Assembly: GCA_963710815.1 (NCBI GenBank)
Contig: CAVQCA010000154.1
Span: 1 to 64,000, forward strand
Direction of reading: 5' to 3'
Source of the DNA: CAVQCA01 sp963710815
GTDB lineage: Bacteria; Pseudomonadota; Gammaproteobacteria; UBA9214
DNA length: 64,000 nt
The notes under the pieces were generated by a model that had not been told where the DNA came from, searched no databases, and saw only the letters and a program-made list of their open reading frames with translations. Both the position numbers and the translations under genes were made by a program. Of this stretch, positions 18,671-28,013 are shown piece after piece. Every line of letters starts with the position of its first letter. The first letter of the stretch is position 1.

Positions 18671-19744
18671 CTATATCAGGCAAACATTTCTTTCAGCGCT
18701 GGATGCACCATCTTCACCGGCTTCGACATTGATTCCCCGGGTCAACGCTTTGCAAGTTTTCCAGTCCGGTCGTGCCATGGCGAGCACATAGGGCAGTAAG
18801 GCGGCCGACAGGACCTGTGAAGCGGTCCTGGGTACGGCGCCCGGCATGTTCGTAACTGCGAAATGGATGATGCCGTCCACCTCATAGGTCGGATTTTCGT
18901 AAGTGGTCGGCCGTGTGGTCTCCACGCACCCCCCCTGATCGACGGCGATGTCGATGACCACGCCGCCGGCTTGCATTTGGCCGATCATCCGACGCGTAAC
19001 GACGTGCGGCGCCCGGGCGCCGGTCTTCAGCACGGCACCAATCACGAGGTCTGCCCGGCCCACTTCGCGCGCCACCGCGTCCGCATAGGGATACAGGCCG
19101 GTCACATTGTCACCCAAGGCGCGCATCGCCGCCAGCCGGTCACGGTTGATATCGAAGACCACCACTTCCGCACCGGCCGCGGCAGCGAGTATCGCGGCAC
19201 TGCCGCCTGCGGTTCCGGCGCCGATGATCACCACGCGCCCGCGTTCGGCAGCTGGCAGGCCGCCCAGGAGCAGACCCTTGCCGCCTTGCGGCTGATGCAG
19301 GAGACAGGTCCCAACCTGAGTGGCGATGCGCCCGGCGATATCGCTCATCGGCGCAAGCAGCGGCAGGCGGCCCGCGTCATCCTCGACGGTTTCGAACGCC
19401 ACCGCGGTCAGACCGATCTCCCGCAGCCGGCGACCCAGATCCGGTTCCGCGGCCAGATGGAGAAAGGAAAACAGCAGGTGTCCCCTGCCGAGCAGCGCCA
19501 GCTCGCTGGCCTGGGGTTCCTTGACCTTGAGGATCAGTTGCGCACCCGCGTAGACCTCCGCGGGTCCGCGCACTATAGTGACCCCGATGGCGGAATAATC
19601 TTCATCGCGGTAACCGGACAGGATGCCGGCGCCCTGTTCCAGGAGGAGGGTGTGGCCGGCATCGAGCAACGGTCCGCAGGCTTCGGGTATCAGCGCGACC
19701 CGCCCCTCCCTGGGTTTGATCTCTCGGGGAATTCCTATGCGCAT
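18671..19744 (-). CDS. ald: Alanine dehydrogenase, C-terminus shifted out of frame as given
   Basis: Ald interconverts L-alanine and pyruvate with NAD. The protein begins MRIGIPREIKPREGRVALIP and has the nucleotide-binding segment VVIIGAGTAGGSAAILAAAAGA and the FAVTNMPGAVPRTAS signature. Translation in the given frame ends in an unfamiliar tail (GEDGASSAERNVCLI). Dropping one base in the GGTGAAG stretch near 18718-18724 gives EAGKMVHPALKEMFA and a stop at 18676-18678, which matches the family's usual ending. Start 19744 is chosen because family members begin here; the open frame upstream to 19912 has no homology. It is divergent from trxB. Confidence 0.88.
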   Translation of the reverse strand: MRIGIPREIKPREGRVALIPEACGPLLDAGHTLLLEQGAGILSGYRDEDYSAIGVTIVRGPAEVYAGAQLILKVKEPQASELALLGRGHLLFSFLHLAAEPDLGRRLREIGLTAVAFETVEDDAGRLPLLAPMSDIAGRIATQVGTCLLHQPQGGKGLLLGGLPAAERGRVVIIGAGTAGGSAAILAAAAGAEVVVFDINRDRLAAMRALGDNVTGLYPYADAVAREVGRADLVIGAVLKTGARAPHVVTRRMIGQMQAGGVVIDIAVDQGGCVETTRPTTYENPTYEVDGIIHFAVTNMPGAVPRTASQVLSAALLPYVLAMARPDWKTCKALTRGINVEAGEDGASSAERNVCLI

Positions 19745-19910
19745 GCTTGCTTTACCCTGCCTTCCAACTTTCGTACCATAACCCGTGGCCTTCCATGCGT
19801 CCTGTCGAGCCGTTCCGTGCAGTTGACTGCGACTGCAATCCCCGCCGACCTTCAGATAATGCAACGCCTGTTCGTCAGCGGCACTGTCGATCCAAAGGGA
19901 GTAATTATAC

Positions 19911-20867
19911 ATGAGTGATGCGAAGCACTGCCGCCTTCTGATACTGGGCTCGGGTCCCGCCGGTTATACGGCGGCCATCTATGCGGCGCGCGCCAATCTC
20001 AATCCCGTACTCATCACCGGCCTGGAACAGGGCGGGCAGCTGATGACGACGACCGAGGTGGAAAACTGGCCTGGTGGAGACGCGGCGTTGCAGGGCCCGC
20101 AGCTGATGGAAAACATGCGCCTGCATGCGGAACGCTTCCATACCGAAATCATTTTTGATCATATCCACACCTGCAACCTGAAACAGCGGCCGTTCCGCCT
20201 GGAGGGCGATGCGGGTGTCTATACCTGCGATGCGCTGATCATCGCCACCGGCGCCTCGGCGATGTACCTGGGGCTGCCTTCCGAGGAGGCCTTCCGTGGC
20301 AGGGGAGTCTCGGGCTGCGCGACCTGCGACGGTTTCTTCTACCGGGACCAGCCGGTCGCCGTGATCGGCGGCGGCAACACGGCCGTCGAGGAAGCCCTCT
20401 ATCTCGCCAATATCGCCTCCCATGTCACGCTGGTTCATCGCCGCGATTCCCTGCGCGCGGAGAAGATCCTGCAGGAGCGCTTGTTCAAAAAAGAAGCCGA
20501 AGGCAAAGTGGCGATCGACTGGAACCATGTCCTGGAGGAGGTGCTGGGCGATGACAGCGGCGTGACCGGCATGCGCATAAAGAATGTAATGGATGAATCG
20601 AGCAGCGAAGTCCCGTTGCAGGGCGTGTTTATCGCGATTGGCCACAAACCCAATACCGCGATCTTCGAGGGACAGCTGGAAATGAAAAACGGCTACATCA
20701 AGGTCAGGAGCGGGACGGATGGAGATGCCACGGCCACCAGCGTGGCCGGCGTATTCGCCGCCGGTGACGTGAGCGACCATGTCTATCGTCAGGCGGTGAC
20801 CTCCGCGGGTACGGGCTGTATGGCGGCGCTGGATGCCGAGCATTTCCTGGACAATCCCGAGGCATAG
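19911..20867 (+). CDS. trxB: Thioredoxin reductase
   Basis: TrxB passes electrons from NADPH through FAD to thioredoxin. The 318-residue length is typical. The FAD motif is LGSGPAGYTAAIYAARA, the redox pair is CATC (C136 and C139), and the NADPH motif is VIGGGNTAVEEALYL. The C-terminal FAD motif VFAAGDVSDHVYRQAVTSAG is also present. GGGAG lies nine bases before the ATG. It sits in the conserved trxB ... aat-infA-clpA block and is divergent from ald with 166 bp between. Confidence 0.97.
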   Translation: MSDAKHCRLLILGSGPAGYTAAIYAARANLNPVLITGLEQGGQLMTTTEVENWPGGDAALQGPQLMENMRLHAERFHTEIIFDHIHTCNLKQRPFRLEGDAGVYTCDALIIATGASAMYLGLPSEEAFRGRGVSGCATCDGFFYRDQPVAVIGGGNTAVEEALYLANIASHVTLVHRRDSLRAEKILQERLFKKEAEGKVAIDWNHVLEEVLGDDSGVTGMRIKNVMDESSSEVPLQGVFIAIGHKPNTAIFEGQLEMKNGYIKVRSGTDGDATATSVAGVFAAGDVSDHVYRQAVTSAGTGCMAALDAEHFLDNPEA

Positions 20868-21011
20868 ACGGCGGCGGGGGACTCTCGCCGCGCACGGCCG
20901 CCCGCCATCGTCCGCAGCCCCGGGCGACGTTCACGGGCCAGGCTTCACCGGACGCGAATCATCCCGCGGCGCCGCGGGTCACAACCACGATTTTGCACGC
21001 CGCTCCTGAGC

Positions 21012-22166
21012 ATGCGTACCGAAGTCATTACACGGCTGGCGGATATTCCCGCGGATGAGTGGAATCGGGTAACGGGCACCGCCAACCCGTTTCTGCGCCA
21101 CGAGTTCCTGGCGGCCCTTGAACGCCACAATTGCGTCGGCGAGGCCTTCGGGTGGTATCCGCAGCACATCGCGGTATTCGATGACACCGGCGCGCTCGCT
21201 GGCGTCGCGCCCATGTACCTCAAGGACAATTCCTACGGTGAATTCGTCTTCGACTGGTCATGGGCCGATGCCTGCCACCGCGCCGGCAAGCCCTATTACC
21301 CGAAGCTGGTCTCCGCCATACCGTATACCCCCGTCACCGGACCGCGCCTGCTGGTCAGGGACGATGCCGATCCCGCAAATGTCAGGGGTCTTCTCATCGA
21401 CACGGCGCTCATGCTGGCAAGGCAAACGCACTGCTCGTCCCTGCACTGGTTGTTTACCGACGCCGGGGACACCGGGACCCTGCTCGGTCACCACTTCATG
21501 CGCCGCACCGGCTGCCATTTCCACTGGCATGACCAGGGCTACCATTCCTTCGAGGATTTCCTCTCCCGTCTGAATTCACGCAAGCGCAAGCAGATCAGGC
21601 GCGAACGGCGTTATGTCGAGGAGGCCGGCATCCGCATGCAGATCATCCATGGCCACGAGGCCGGTGAATCGCTGTGGCGGATCATGCACGAGTTCTACCG
21701 CTCCACCTTCGAGAAAAAATCCGGCATTCCGACTCTCTCGCTGGAATTCTTTCTCGATATCAGCCGCAGCATGGGCGAGCAGATCGTGCTGGTATTCGCC
21801 TGGCAGGGCGCGCAGGCGGTTGCCGGCGCCATCAACCTGCGTGGCGACAAGGCGCTCTACGGCCGGCACTGGGGCTGCAGCGGGTACTATCACAGCCTGC
21901 ATTTCGAGGCCTGTTACTACCAGGGTATCGAGTACTGCATCGAAAACCGGCTGAACCTGTTCGAACCGGGCGCCCAGGGCGAGCACAAGATCATCCGCGG
22001 TTTCCTGCCGACCCTGACCTGGTCGACGCACTGGATCGAGGACCCGCGTTTCCGCCAGGCGGTCGCACAATTTCTCGTCAGGGAGCATGAATCGGTGCTT
22101 GAGTATCGGGATGAAATGCAGCGTTATTCTCCGTACCGCGAACCCGCGCCGGGGACCGATGCATGA
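21012..22166 (+). CDS. GNAT-like protein of the COG3146 (peptidoglycan-related N-acyltransferase) family
   Basis: This 384-residue protein matches the widespread family annotated as peptidoglycan biosynthesis/recognition or GNAT-like. Recognisable pieces are NPFLRHEFLAALE near the N-terminus, YGEFVFDWSWADA, YYPKLVSAIPYTPVTGPRL, and the C-terminal FEPGAQGEHKIIRGF. Members have a doubled acyltransferase (FemX-like) fold, but the substrate is not firmly known. Its stop overlaps the aat start as ATGA, so the two are probably co-translated. It replaces cydDC in the E. coli order between trxB and aat. Confidence 0.85.
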   Translation: MRTEVITRLADIPADEWNRVTGTANPFLRHEFLAALERHNCVGEAFGWYPQHIAVFDDTGALAGVAPMYLKDNSYGEFVFDWSWADACHRAGKPYYPKLVSAIPYTPVTGPRLLVRDDADPANVRGLLIDTALMLARQTHCSSLHWLFTDAGDTGTLLGHHFMRRTGCHFHWHDQGYHSFEDFLSRLNSRKRKQIRRERRYVEEAGIRMQIIHGHEAGESLWRIMHEFYRSTFEKKSGIPTLSLEFFLDISRSMGEQIVLVFAWQGAQAVAGAINLRGDKALYGRHWGCSGYYHSLHFEACYYQGIEYCIENRLNLFEPGAQGEHKIIRGFLPTLTWSTHWIEDPRFRQAVAQFLVREHESVLEYRDEMQRYSPYREPAPGTDA

Positions 22167-22894
22167 CGACGCTGCGTGGCGCTGCTCCCTTCTGGCTGGA
22201 TCCCGACAATACGGACATCGATTTTCCGGACGTGGAGCTGGCGCTGAAAGAACCCGATGGCCTGCTCGCCATCGGCGGAGATCTTTCTCCGGCGCGCCTG
22301 CTCAGCGCGTATGCCAATGGCATTTTTCCCTGGTATGGTCCCGGTCAACCGATCCTCTGGTGGTCGCCGGATCCACGCCTCATCCTGCGGCCCGGGTCAC
22401 TGCGCATCTCCCGCAGCCTGCGGAAGACGCTGAGAAGACGCGTCTTCAGGGTGACCCTGGACGAAGCCTTCGATGCGGTCATCGGCCACTGTGCCGGACC
22501 ACGCGCCAATGCGAGCGGCACCTGGATAACTCCCGAAATAACGGCGGGCTACCTGGATCTTCACCGGCGGGGATACGCCCACTCGGTCGAGTGCTGGCAC
22601 GGTGACCGGCTTGCCGGCGGCCTCTACGGCGTGTCGATCGGACGTATATTTTTCGGGGAATCGATGTTCGCGCACATCAGCGACGCCTCGAAGGTCGCAT
22701 TGGTGCATCTGGCGGGGCAATTGAATCGCTGGGGGTTTCCCCTGCTCGATTGCCAGGTCCATACCCGGCATCTCGAGAGCCTGGGCGCCGTGTCCCTTCC
22801 CCGAAAGGAGTTCATCCGGCTACTGCGTTCGGCATCCGCACTGCCATCCCCGCCCTCACCCTGGCGATTCGACCCGGATATGGCGCTTTTCTGA
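22163..22894 (+). CDS. aat: Leucyl/phenylalanyl-tRNA-protein transferase
   Basis: Aat adds Leu or Phe to proteins with N-terminal Arg or Lys, which makes them substrates of ClpS-ClpAP. The 243-residue protein has LLAIGGDLSPARLLSAYANG, FPWYGPGQPILWWSPDPR and the GESMFAHISDASKVALVHL signature. It lies upstream of infA and close to clpA and clpS, so three parts of the N-end rule pathway are neighbours here, as in E. coli. Confidence 0.96.
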   Translation: MTTLRGAAPFWLDPDNTDIDFPDVELALKEPDGLLAIGGDLSPARLLSAYANGIFPWYGPGQPILWWSPDPRLILRPGSLRISRSLRKTLRRRVFRVTLDEAFDAVIGHCAGPRANASGTWITPEITAGYLDLHRRGYAHSVECWHGDRLAGGLYGVSIGRIFFGESMFAHISDASKVALVHLAGQLNRWGFPLLDCQVHTRHLESLGAVSLPRKEFIRLLRSASALPSPPSPWRFDPDMALF

Positions 22895-22919
22895 TCCTGT
22901 CCCCGCCGGGGCAAGGTTT

Positions 22920-22948
22920 TTCTCATCCCCGGGCCTTCCGTGTATAAT
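22920..22948 (+). promoter_or_regulatory. Probable sigma-70 promoter of infA
   Basis: A perfect TATAAT lies at 22943-22948, with TTCTCA (four of six matches to TTGACA) 17 bp upstream. The predicted transcript starts near 22955, giving a leader of about 36 bases before the infA ATG. Confidence 0.6.
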
Positions 22949-22990
22949 GCAGCGCCAATTCGCCTATCAGGAGTGGTTAAAACCGGTTTT

Positions 22991-23209
22991 ATGTCAAAGG
23001 AAGAACAAATTGAAATGGAAGGGACGGTGGTCGAGACGCTGCCCAACACCATGTTCCGCGTCCAGCTGGAAAACGGGCACGTGGTAACCGCGCACATTTC
23101 GGGGAAGATGAGGAAACACTACATCCGGATCCTGCGGGGAGACAAGGTGACCGTCGAGATGACACCCTATGATCTGAGCAAGGCGCGGATTACCTACCGC
23201 GCGCGCTGA
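22991..23209 (+). CDS. infA: Translation initiation factor IF-1
   Basis: This 72-residue protein is a standard IF-1, a single OB-fold that binds the ribosomal A site during initiation. It begins MSKEEQIEMEGTVVETLPN and ends in YDLSKARITYRAR. The ATG at 22991 is chosen because it gives the universal N-terminus; an open frame continues 17 codons upstream without homology. It converges on clpA with only 23 bp between. Confidence 0.98.
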   Translation: MSKEEQIEMEGTVVETLPNTMFRVQLENGHVVTAHISGKMRKHYIRILRGDKVTVEMTPYDLSKARITYRAR

Positions 23210-23232
23210 AGCCCCGCATCAGCGCGCGGCAC

Positions 23233-25488
23233 TCAGTGCACACATTCCTTCTCCTCGACTTCAAAGACCAGGCCGCCGTCCTCTTCATGGATCGCCAGGT
23301 GGCCGCCATGCGACAGCCGTCCAAAGAGTAACTCCTCGGCCAGCGGCTTCTTGATGTGCTGCTGGATGAGGCGCGCCATGGGCCGTGCGCCCATCTTCGG
23401 GTCGTAACCGTGCAGGGCAAGCCACTTGCGGGCGGCCTCGTCGACTTCGACGGTCACCTGCTGTTCCTGCAGCTGCGCCTCGAGCTCGAAGATGAATTTG
23501 TCCACCACCTGCGTGATGACCGCCGGATCGAGGGCATTGAACTGCACGATGGCATCCAGGCGATTACGGAACTCGGGGGTGAACAGGCGGCGGATGACCT
23601 CCATTCCGTCGGAGGAATGGTCCTGCTGCGTGAACCCGATCGAGGGCCGGTTCATTTCCTGCGCACCGGCGTTCGTCGTCATGACCAGCACGACGTTTCT
23701 GAAATCCGCCTTGCGCCCGTTGTTGTCGGTCAGCGTGCCATGGTCCATGACCTGGAGCAGCAGATTGAAGACATCGGGATGCGCCTTCTCGATTTCATCG
23801 AGGAGCAGAACGACATGGGGGTTTTTGCTGATGGCCTCGGTGAGCAGGCCGCCCTGGTCGTAGCCGACATATCCCGGCGGTGCACCGATCAGGCGCGACA
23901 CCGTGTGGCGCTCCATGTACTCCGACATGTCGAAGCGCACCAGTTCCATCCCCATGATGCGTGCCAGCTGCCGGGTCACCTCGGTCTTGCCGACGCCGGT
24001 GGGACCCGCGAACAGGAACGAGCCGATTGGCTTGTGTTCCGCGCCCAGACCGGAACGTGACATCTTGATGGCCGAAGCCAGGGTATCAATGGCATTGTCC
24101 TGGCCGTACACCACCATCTTCAGGTCCCGCTCCAGGCTGCGCAGGGTCTCCTTGTCGGAAACGGTCACGGTCTTGGTGGGAATGCGCGCCATCTGGGCGA
24201 TGATGGTTTCAATCTCGCCGACGCCGATGATCTTGCGACGGCGTGAAGGCGCGTTCAGGCGCTGGCTGGCCCCGGCCTCGTCGATGACGTCCAGGGCCTT
24301 GTCCGGCAAATGACGGTCATTGATGTAACGATCCGACAGCTCGGCGGCCGCCCGCAGGGCGCGCGCCGAATATTTCACATTGTGGTGCTCCTCGAACCGC
24401 GCACGCAGCCCTTTCAGGATCTCGACGGTTTCATCGACGCTGGGTTCGCTGATGTCGATCTTCTGGAACCGCCGTGACAGGGCGTGGTCCTTCTCGAAGA
24501 TGCCGCGGTATTCCTGATAGGTGGTGGAACCGATGCACTTCAACTCGCCGGATGCGAGCATGGGCTTGATCAGGTTGGAGGCATCCATCACCCCCCCCGA
24601 GGCCGCACCGGCGCCGATGATGGTGTGGATCTCGTCGATGAACAGGATCGCGCCCTCCTCACGACGCAGCTGCGCCAGCACCGATTTCAGGCGTTTCTCG
24701 AAATCACCGCGATACTTCGTCCCGGCGACCAGCGTACCGAGATCGAGTGAATAGATGGTGCTCCCGAGCAGCACCTCAGGCACATCGCCCTCGACGATCA
24801 TCTTTGCCAGCCCCTCGGCGATGGCCGTCTTCCCCACCCCCGCCTCGCCGACAAACAACGGGTTGTTCTTGCGCCGGCGGCAGAGTATCTGCACGGTGCG
24901 GCGGATCTCGGGGCGACGCCCGATCAGCGGGTCGATCTTCCCCTGGGCGGCGAGCTCGTTGAGGTTGGTCGCGAAATTCTCCAGCGGCTGTTTTTGCCCG
25001 CCCTCGGTGGCGGCCCCGGGCCCCGGGGCGTCGATACTGTCGTCTCCCTGTTCGTGCACCTTGGAGATTCCGTGCGAGATATAGTTGACGACATCCAGCC
25101 GGGTGATATTCATCCTGTTCAGAAAGTAAACCGCCTGGGACTCCTGCTCGCTGAAGATGGCAACCAGCACGTTGGCGCCGGTAACCTCATTCTTGTCGGA
25201 AGTCTGTACGTGGAAGACCGCGCGCTGCAGCACCCGTTGAAAGCCGAGGGTGGGTTGTGTCTCCCGGGTGTCTCCCGTGGCCAGGCGCGGTGTGGTCTCG
25301 TCCAGGAACTTGCCGAGATCCTGCTTCAGGCGCTCCAGATCGGCCCCGCAGGCGCGCAGGACCTCAACGGCGGATGGATTGTCAAGGAGGGCGTAGAGCA
25401 GGTGCTCGACCGTCATGAATTCGTGCTGCTTCTCCCGGGCCTCCTTGAAGGCGAGGTTCAGGGTGAATTCCAGTTCCTTGCTCAGCAT
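23233..25488 (-). CDS. clpA: ATP-dependent Clp protease ATP-binding subunit ClpA
   Basis: ClpA unfolds proteins and feeds them to ClpP. The 751-residue protein has the double Clp-N domain, D1 with Walker A GEAGVGKTAIAEG (about 218), and D2 with GPTGVGKTEVTRQLA (about 496). The ClpP-docking loop is seen as RPSIGFTQ. The C-terminus is acidic (EEDGGLVFEVEEKECVH). It follows clpS after 21 bp in the same direction. Confidence 0.97.
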   Translation of the reverse strand: MLSKELEFTLNLAFKEAREKQHEFMTVEHLLYALLDNPSAVEVLRACGADLERLKQDLGKFLDETTPRLATGDTRETQPTLGFQRVLQRAVFHVQTSDKNEVTGANVLVAIFSEQESQAVYFLNRMNITRLDVVNYISHGISKVHEQGDDSIDAPGPGAATEGGQKQPLENFATNLNELAAQGKIDPLIGRRPEIRRTVQILCRRRKNNPLFVGEAGVGKTAIAEGLAKMIVEGDVPEVLLGSTIYSLDLGTLVAGTKYRGDFEKRLKSVLAQLRREEGAILFIDEIHTIIGAGAASGGVMDASNLIKPMLASGELKCIGSTTYQEYRGIFEKDHALSRRFQKIDISEPSVDETVEILKGLRARFEEHHNVKYSARALRAAAELSDRYINDRHLPDKALDVIDEAGASQRLNAPSRRRKIIGVGEIETIIAQMARIPTKTVTVSDKETLRSLERDLKMVVYGQDNAIDTLASAIKMSRSGLGAEHKPIGSFLFAGPTGVGKTEVTRQLARIMGMELVRFDMSEYMERHTVSRLIGAPPGYVGYDQGGLLTEAISKNPHVVLLLDEIEKAHPDVFNLLLQVMDHGTLTDNNGRKADFRNVVLVMTTNAGAQEMNRPSIGFTQQDHSSDGMEVIRRLFTPEFRNRLDAIVQFNALDPAVITQVVDKFIFELEAQLQEQQVTVEVDEAARKWLALHGYDPKMGARPMARLIQQHIKKPLAEELLFGRLSHGGHLAIHEEDGGLVFEVEEKECVH

Positions 25489-25509
25489 GGCGATACTCCG
25501 GTTAAGCGA

Positions 25510-25830
25510 TCAGACTTTCTCCATGCTGCATAACAGGGGATGCTGATGGCGTCTTGCATATTCATTGGCCTGTGCAACCTTGGTTTCCGCGATCTCGTGC
25601 GTGTAGATACCGCAGACGCCACGGCCCTGGGTATGCACATGCAACATGACCCGGGTCGCCTTCTCCCGGTCCATACCGAACAGCTTCTCCAACAGCATGA
25701 CCACGAACTCCATGGGTGTAAAGTCATCGTTCAGCAGGACCACTTTGTACAGGGGTGGTTCCTTCAGTTCCGGCTTGGCTTCCTTGAGAACCAGCCCTTC
25801 TTCGCCGTCGCTCCTGTTTTCCTCTGTCAT
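25510..25830 (-). CDS. clpS: ClpS adaptor protein
   Basis: ClpS delivers N-degron proteins, including those made by Aat, to ClpA. The 106-residue protein has a flexible acidic N-terminal extension (MTEENRSDGEEGL) and the conserved core YKVVLLNDDFTPMEFVV, whose NDD binds the substrate amino group. The start at 25830 gives the normal length; the frame is open further upstream without homology. It is the first gene of clpS-clpA and is divergent from the cold-shock gene. Confidence 0.96.
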   Translation of the reverse strand: MTEENRSDGEEGLVLKEAKPELKEPPLYKVVLLNDDFTPMEFVVMLLEKLFGMDREKATRVMLHVHTQGRGVCGIYTHEIAETKVAQANEYARRHQHPLLCSMEKV

Positions 25831-26009
25831 GGCTGCAATACCCGTCCCGCAGGTGTGCAAGTGGTCGTGGATACCGCCGCGGCATTCTCCTCGCGAGGGT
25901 CCCGGCAAGCCGCACGCCGGCATGTAACTGGATATATTATAGAACCGAAAACGCTGCAATAAAAATCTCGTGGCAACGGACGCGGCGAACCGGCAAGGGA
26001 TATACGTAC

Positions 26010-26037
26010 TTGACTAGGACTAAAAGACGCATATAAC
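26010..26037 (+). promoter_or_regulatory. Sigma-70 promoter of the cold-shock gene
   Basis: TTGACT at 26010-26015 and TATAAC at 26032-26037 are separated by 16 bp, which places the start of transcription near 26044. The rest of the 344 bp clpS-csp gap holds the palindrome at 26045-26070 and otherwise nothing recognisable. The csp leader would be about 130 bases long, as in cold-shock mRNAs. Confidence 0.6.
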
Positions 26038-26044
26038 TTATGAG

Positions 26045-26070
26045 CCGCCGGCCGTTCGAACGGCCGGCGG
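26045..26070. promoter_or_regulatory. Perfect 26 bp GC-rich palindrome at the predicted 5' end of the csp mRNA
   Basis: The two 13-base halves (CCGCCGGCCGTTC and its exact complement) meet at TTCGAA, so RNA would fold into a very stable stem at +1 to +26. No T-run follows, so this is not a simple terminator. Confidence 0.6.
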
Positions 26071-26174
26071 GGGAGGAAGATCCGGGACGTTCTCAACCGG
26101 GAGCTGCCGGTGATGCCTGTAGATAGGAATGACGGATGACATGCCATCATGTGCATGTCACAGGAAGGGACAAT

Positions 26175-26378
26175 ATGGCAATTGGTACAGTGAAGTGGTT
26201 CAGCAATTCCAAGGGTTATGGTTTTATATCTCCGGATGAGGGCGGAGAAGACGTCTTTGCACATTTCTCCGCTATTGAAATGGACGGTTACAAGACGCTG
26301 AACGAAGGCCAGAAGGTACAATTTGAAATCACCGAGGGGCCGAAGGGTCTGCAGGCTGCGAATATCAAGTCTACATAA
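26175..26378 (+). CDS. Cold-shock domain protein (CspA/CspD type)
   Basis: This 67-residue single OB-fold protein binds single-stranded RNA and DNA. RNP1 is KGYGFI and RNP2 is VFAHFS, and it begins MAIGTVKWFSNSKGYGFI. GGAAGGGA is correctly placed before the ATG at 26175; the open frame 13 codons upstream is not part of the family. Its position beside clpS is that of cspD in E. coli, but the protein has no CspD-like C-terminal extension, so I leave the symbol open. Confidence 0.95.
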   Translation: MAIGTVKWFSNSKGYGFISPDEGGEDVFAHFSAIEMDGYKTLNEGQKVQFEITEGPKGLQAANIKST

Positions 26379-26443
26379 TAACCTTCCAGCGGATCTCCAC
26401 GTCTGACACTCTGACCAGGAGACTCTCGCGTCTTTCTTGGGTC

Positions 26444-26589
26444 TGTCGGACCCGGGATTGATCAGACGCACTGGCAGGAGAGCGGCCCCCGATTCCCCGT
26501 TGCATGGAGTGCTCATGCAGCCCGAAATCGTGCCAGGCAACCTACACACTCTCCCGCCATGCCCACCATGATCACCCGGGCCCGGCAGG
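26444..26589. repeat. MITE-like element with terminal inverted repeats, copy A
   Basis: The left end CTGTCGGACCCGGG is matched at the right end by CCCGGGCCCGGCAG in reverse complement. Inside, GGATTGATC, GGAGAGCGGCCC, GTTGCAT and CTCTCCC(G)CCATG recur in the same order in copy B at 46156-46307. It contains no gene and ends against the icd stop codon. It fills most of the csp-icd gap. Confidence 0.75.
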
Positions 26590-27849
<1,260 letters not shown>

Positions 27850-27862
27850 GAAACCGTCCTTC

Positions 27863-27886
27863 GTGATGTGATGTGATGTGATGTGA
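27863..27886. repeat. Short tandem repeat (GTGAT, nearly five copies) in the icd leader
   Basis: The pentamer GTGAT (ATCAC on the icd strand) is repeated about 4.8 times, ending two bases upstream of the icd ribosome binding site. Change in copy number would alter spacing in the leader or promoter without touching the reading frame. Confidence 0.8.
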
Positions 27887-27937
27887 GGGAAGTGTTGAAT
27901 TCGAACCGCAGGCGGGAAAGTGTACAGGATGCAGTTC

Positions 27938-27970
27938 AAAAAAAAGACCCCTGACATGACAGGGGTCTTT
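27938..27970 (-). terminator. Intrinsic terminator downstream of the 28014-28949 gene
   Basis: AAAGACCCCTG (27943-27953) and CAGGGGTCTTT (27960-27970) form a perfect 11 bp stem with a six-base loop. On the minus strand the stem is followed by a run of eight T residues, so it stops leftward transcription coming from the 28949 gene and insulates icd. Confidence 0.9.
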
Positions 27971-28013
27971 GTTACCTACCCGCCGGCACAAAAGCCGGCG
28001 TAACTTCGCGATA

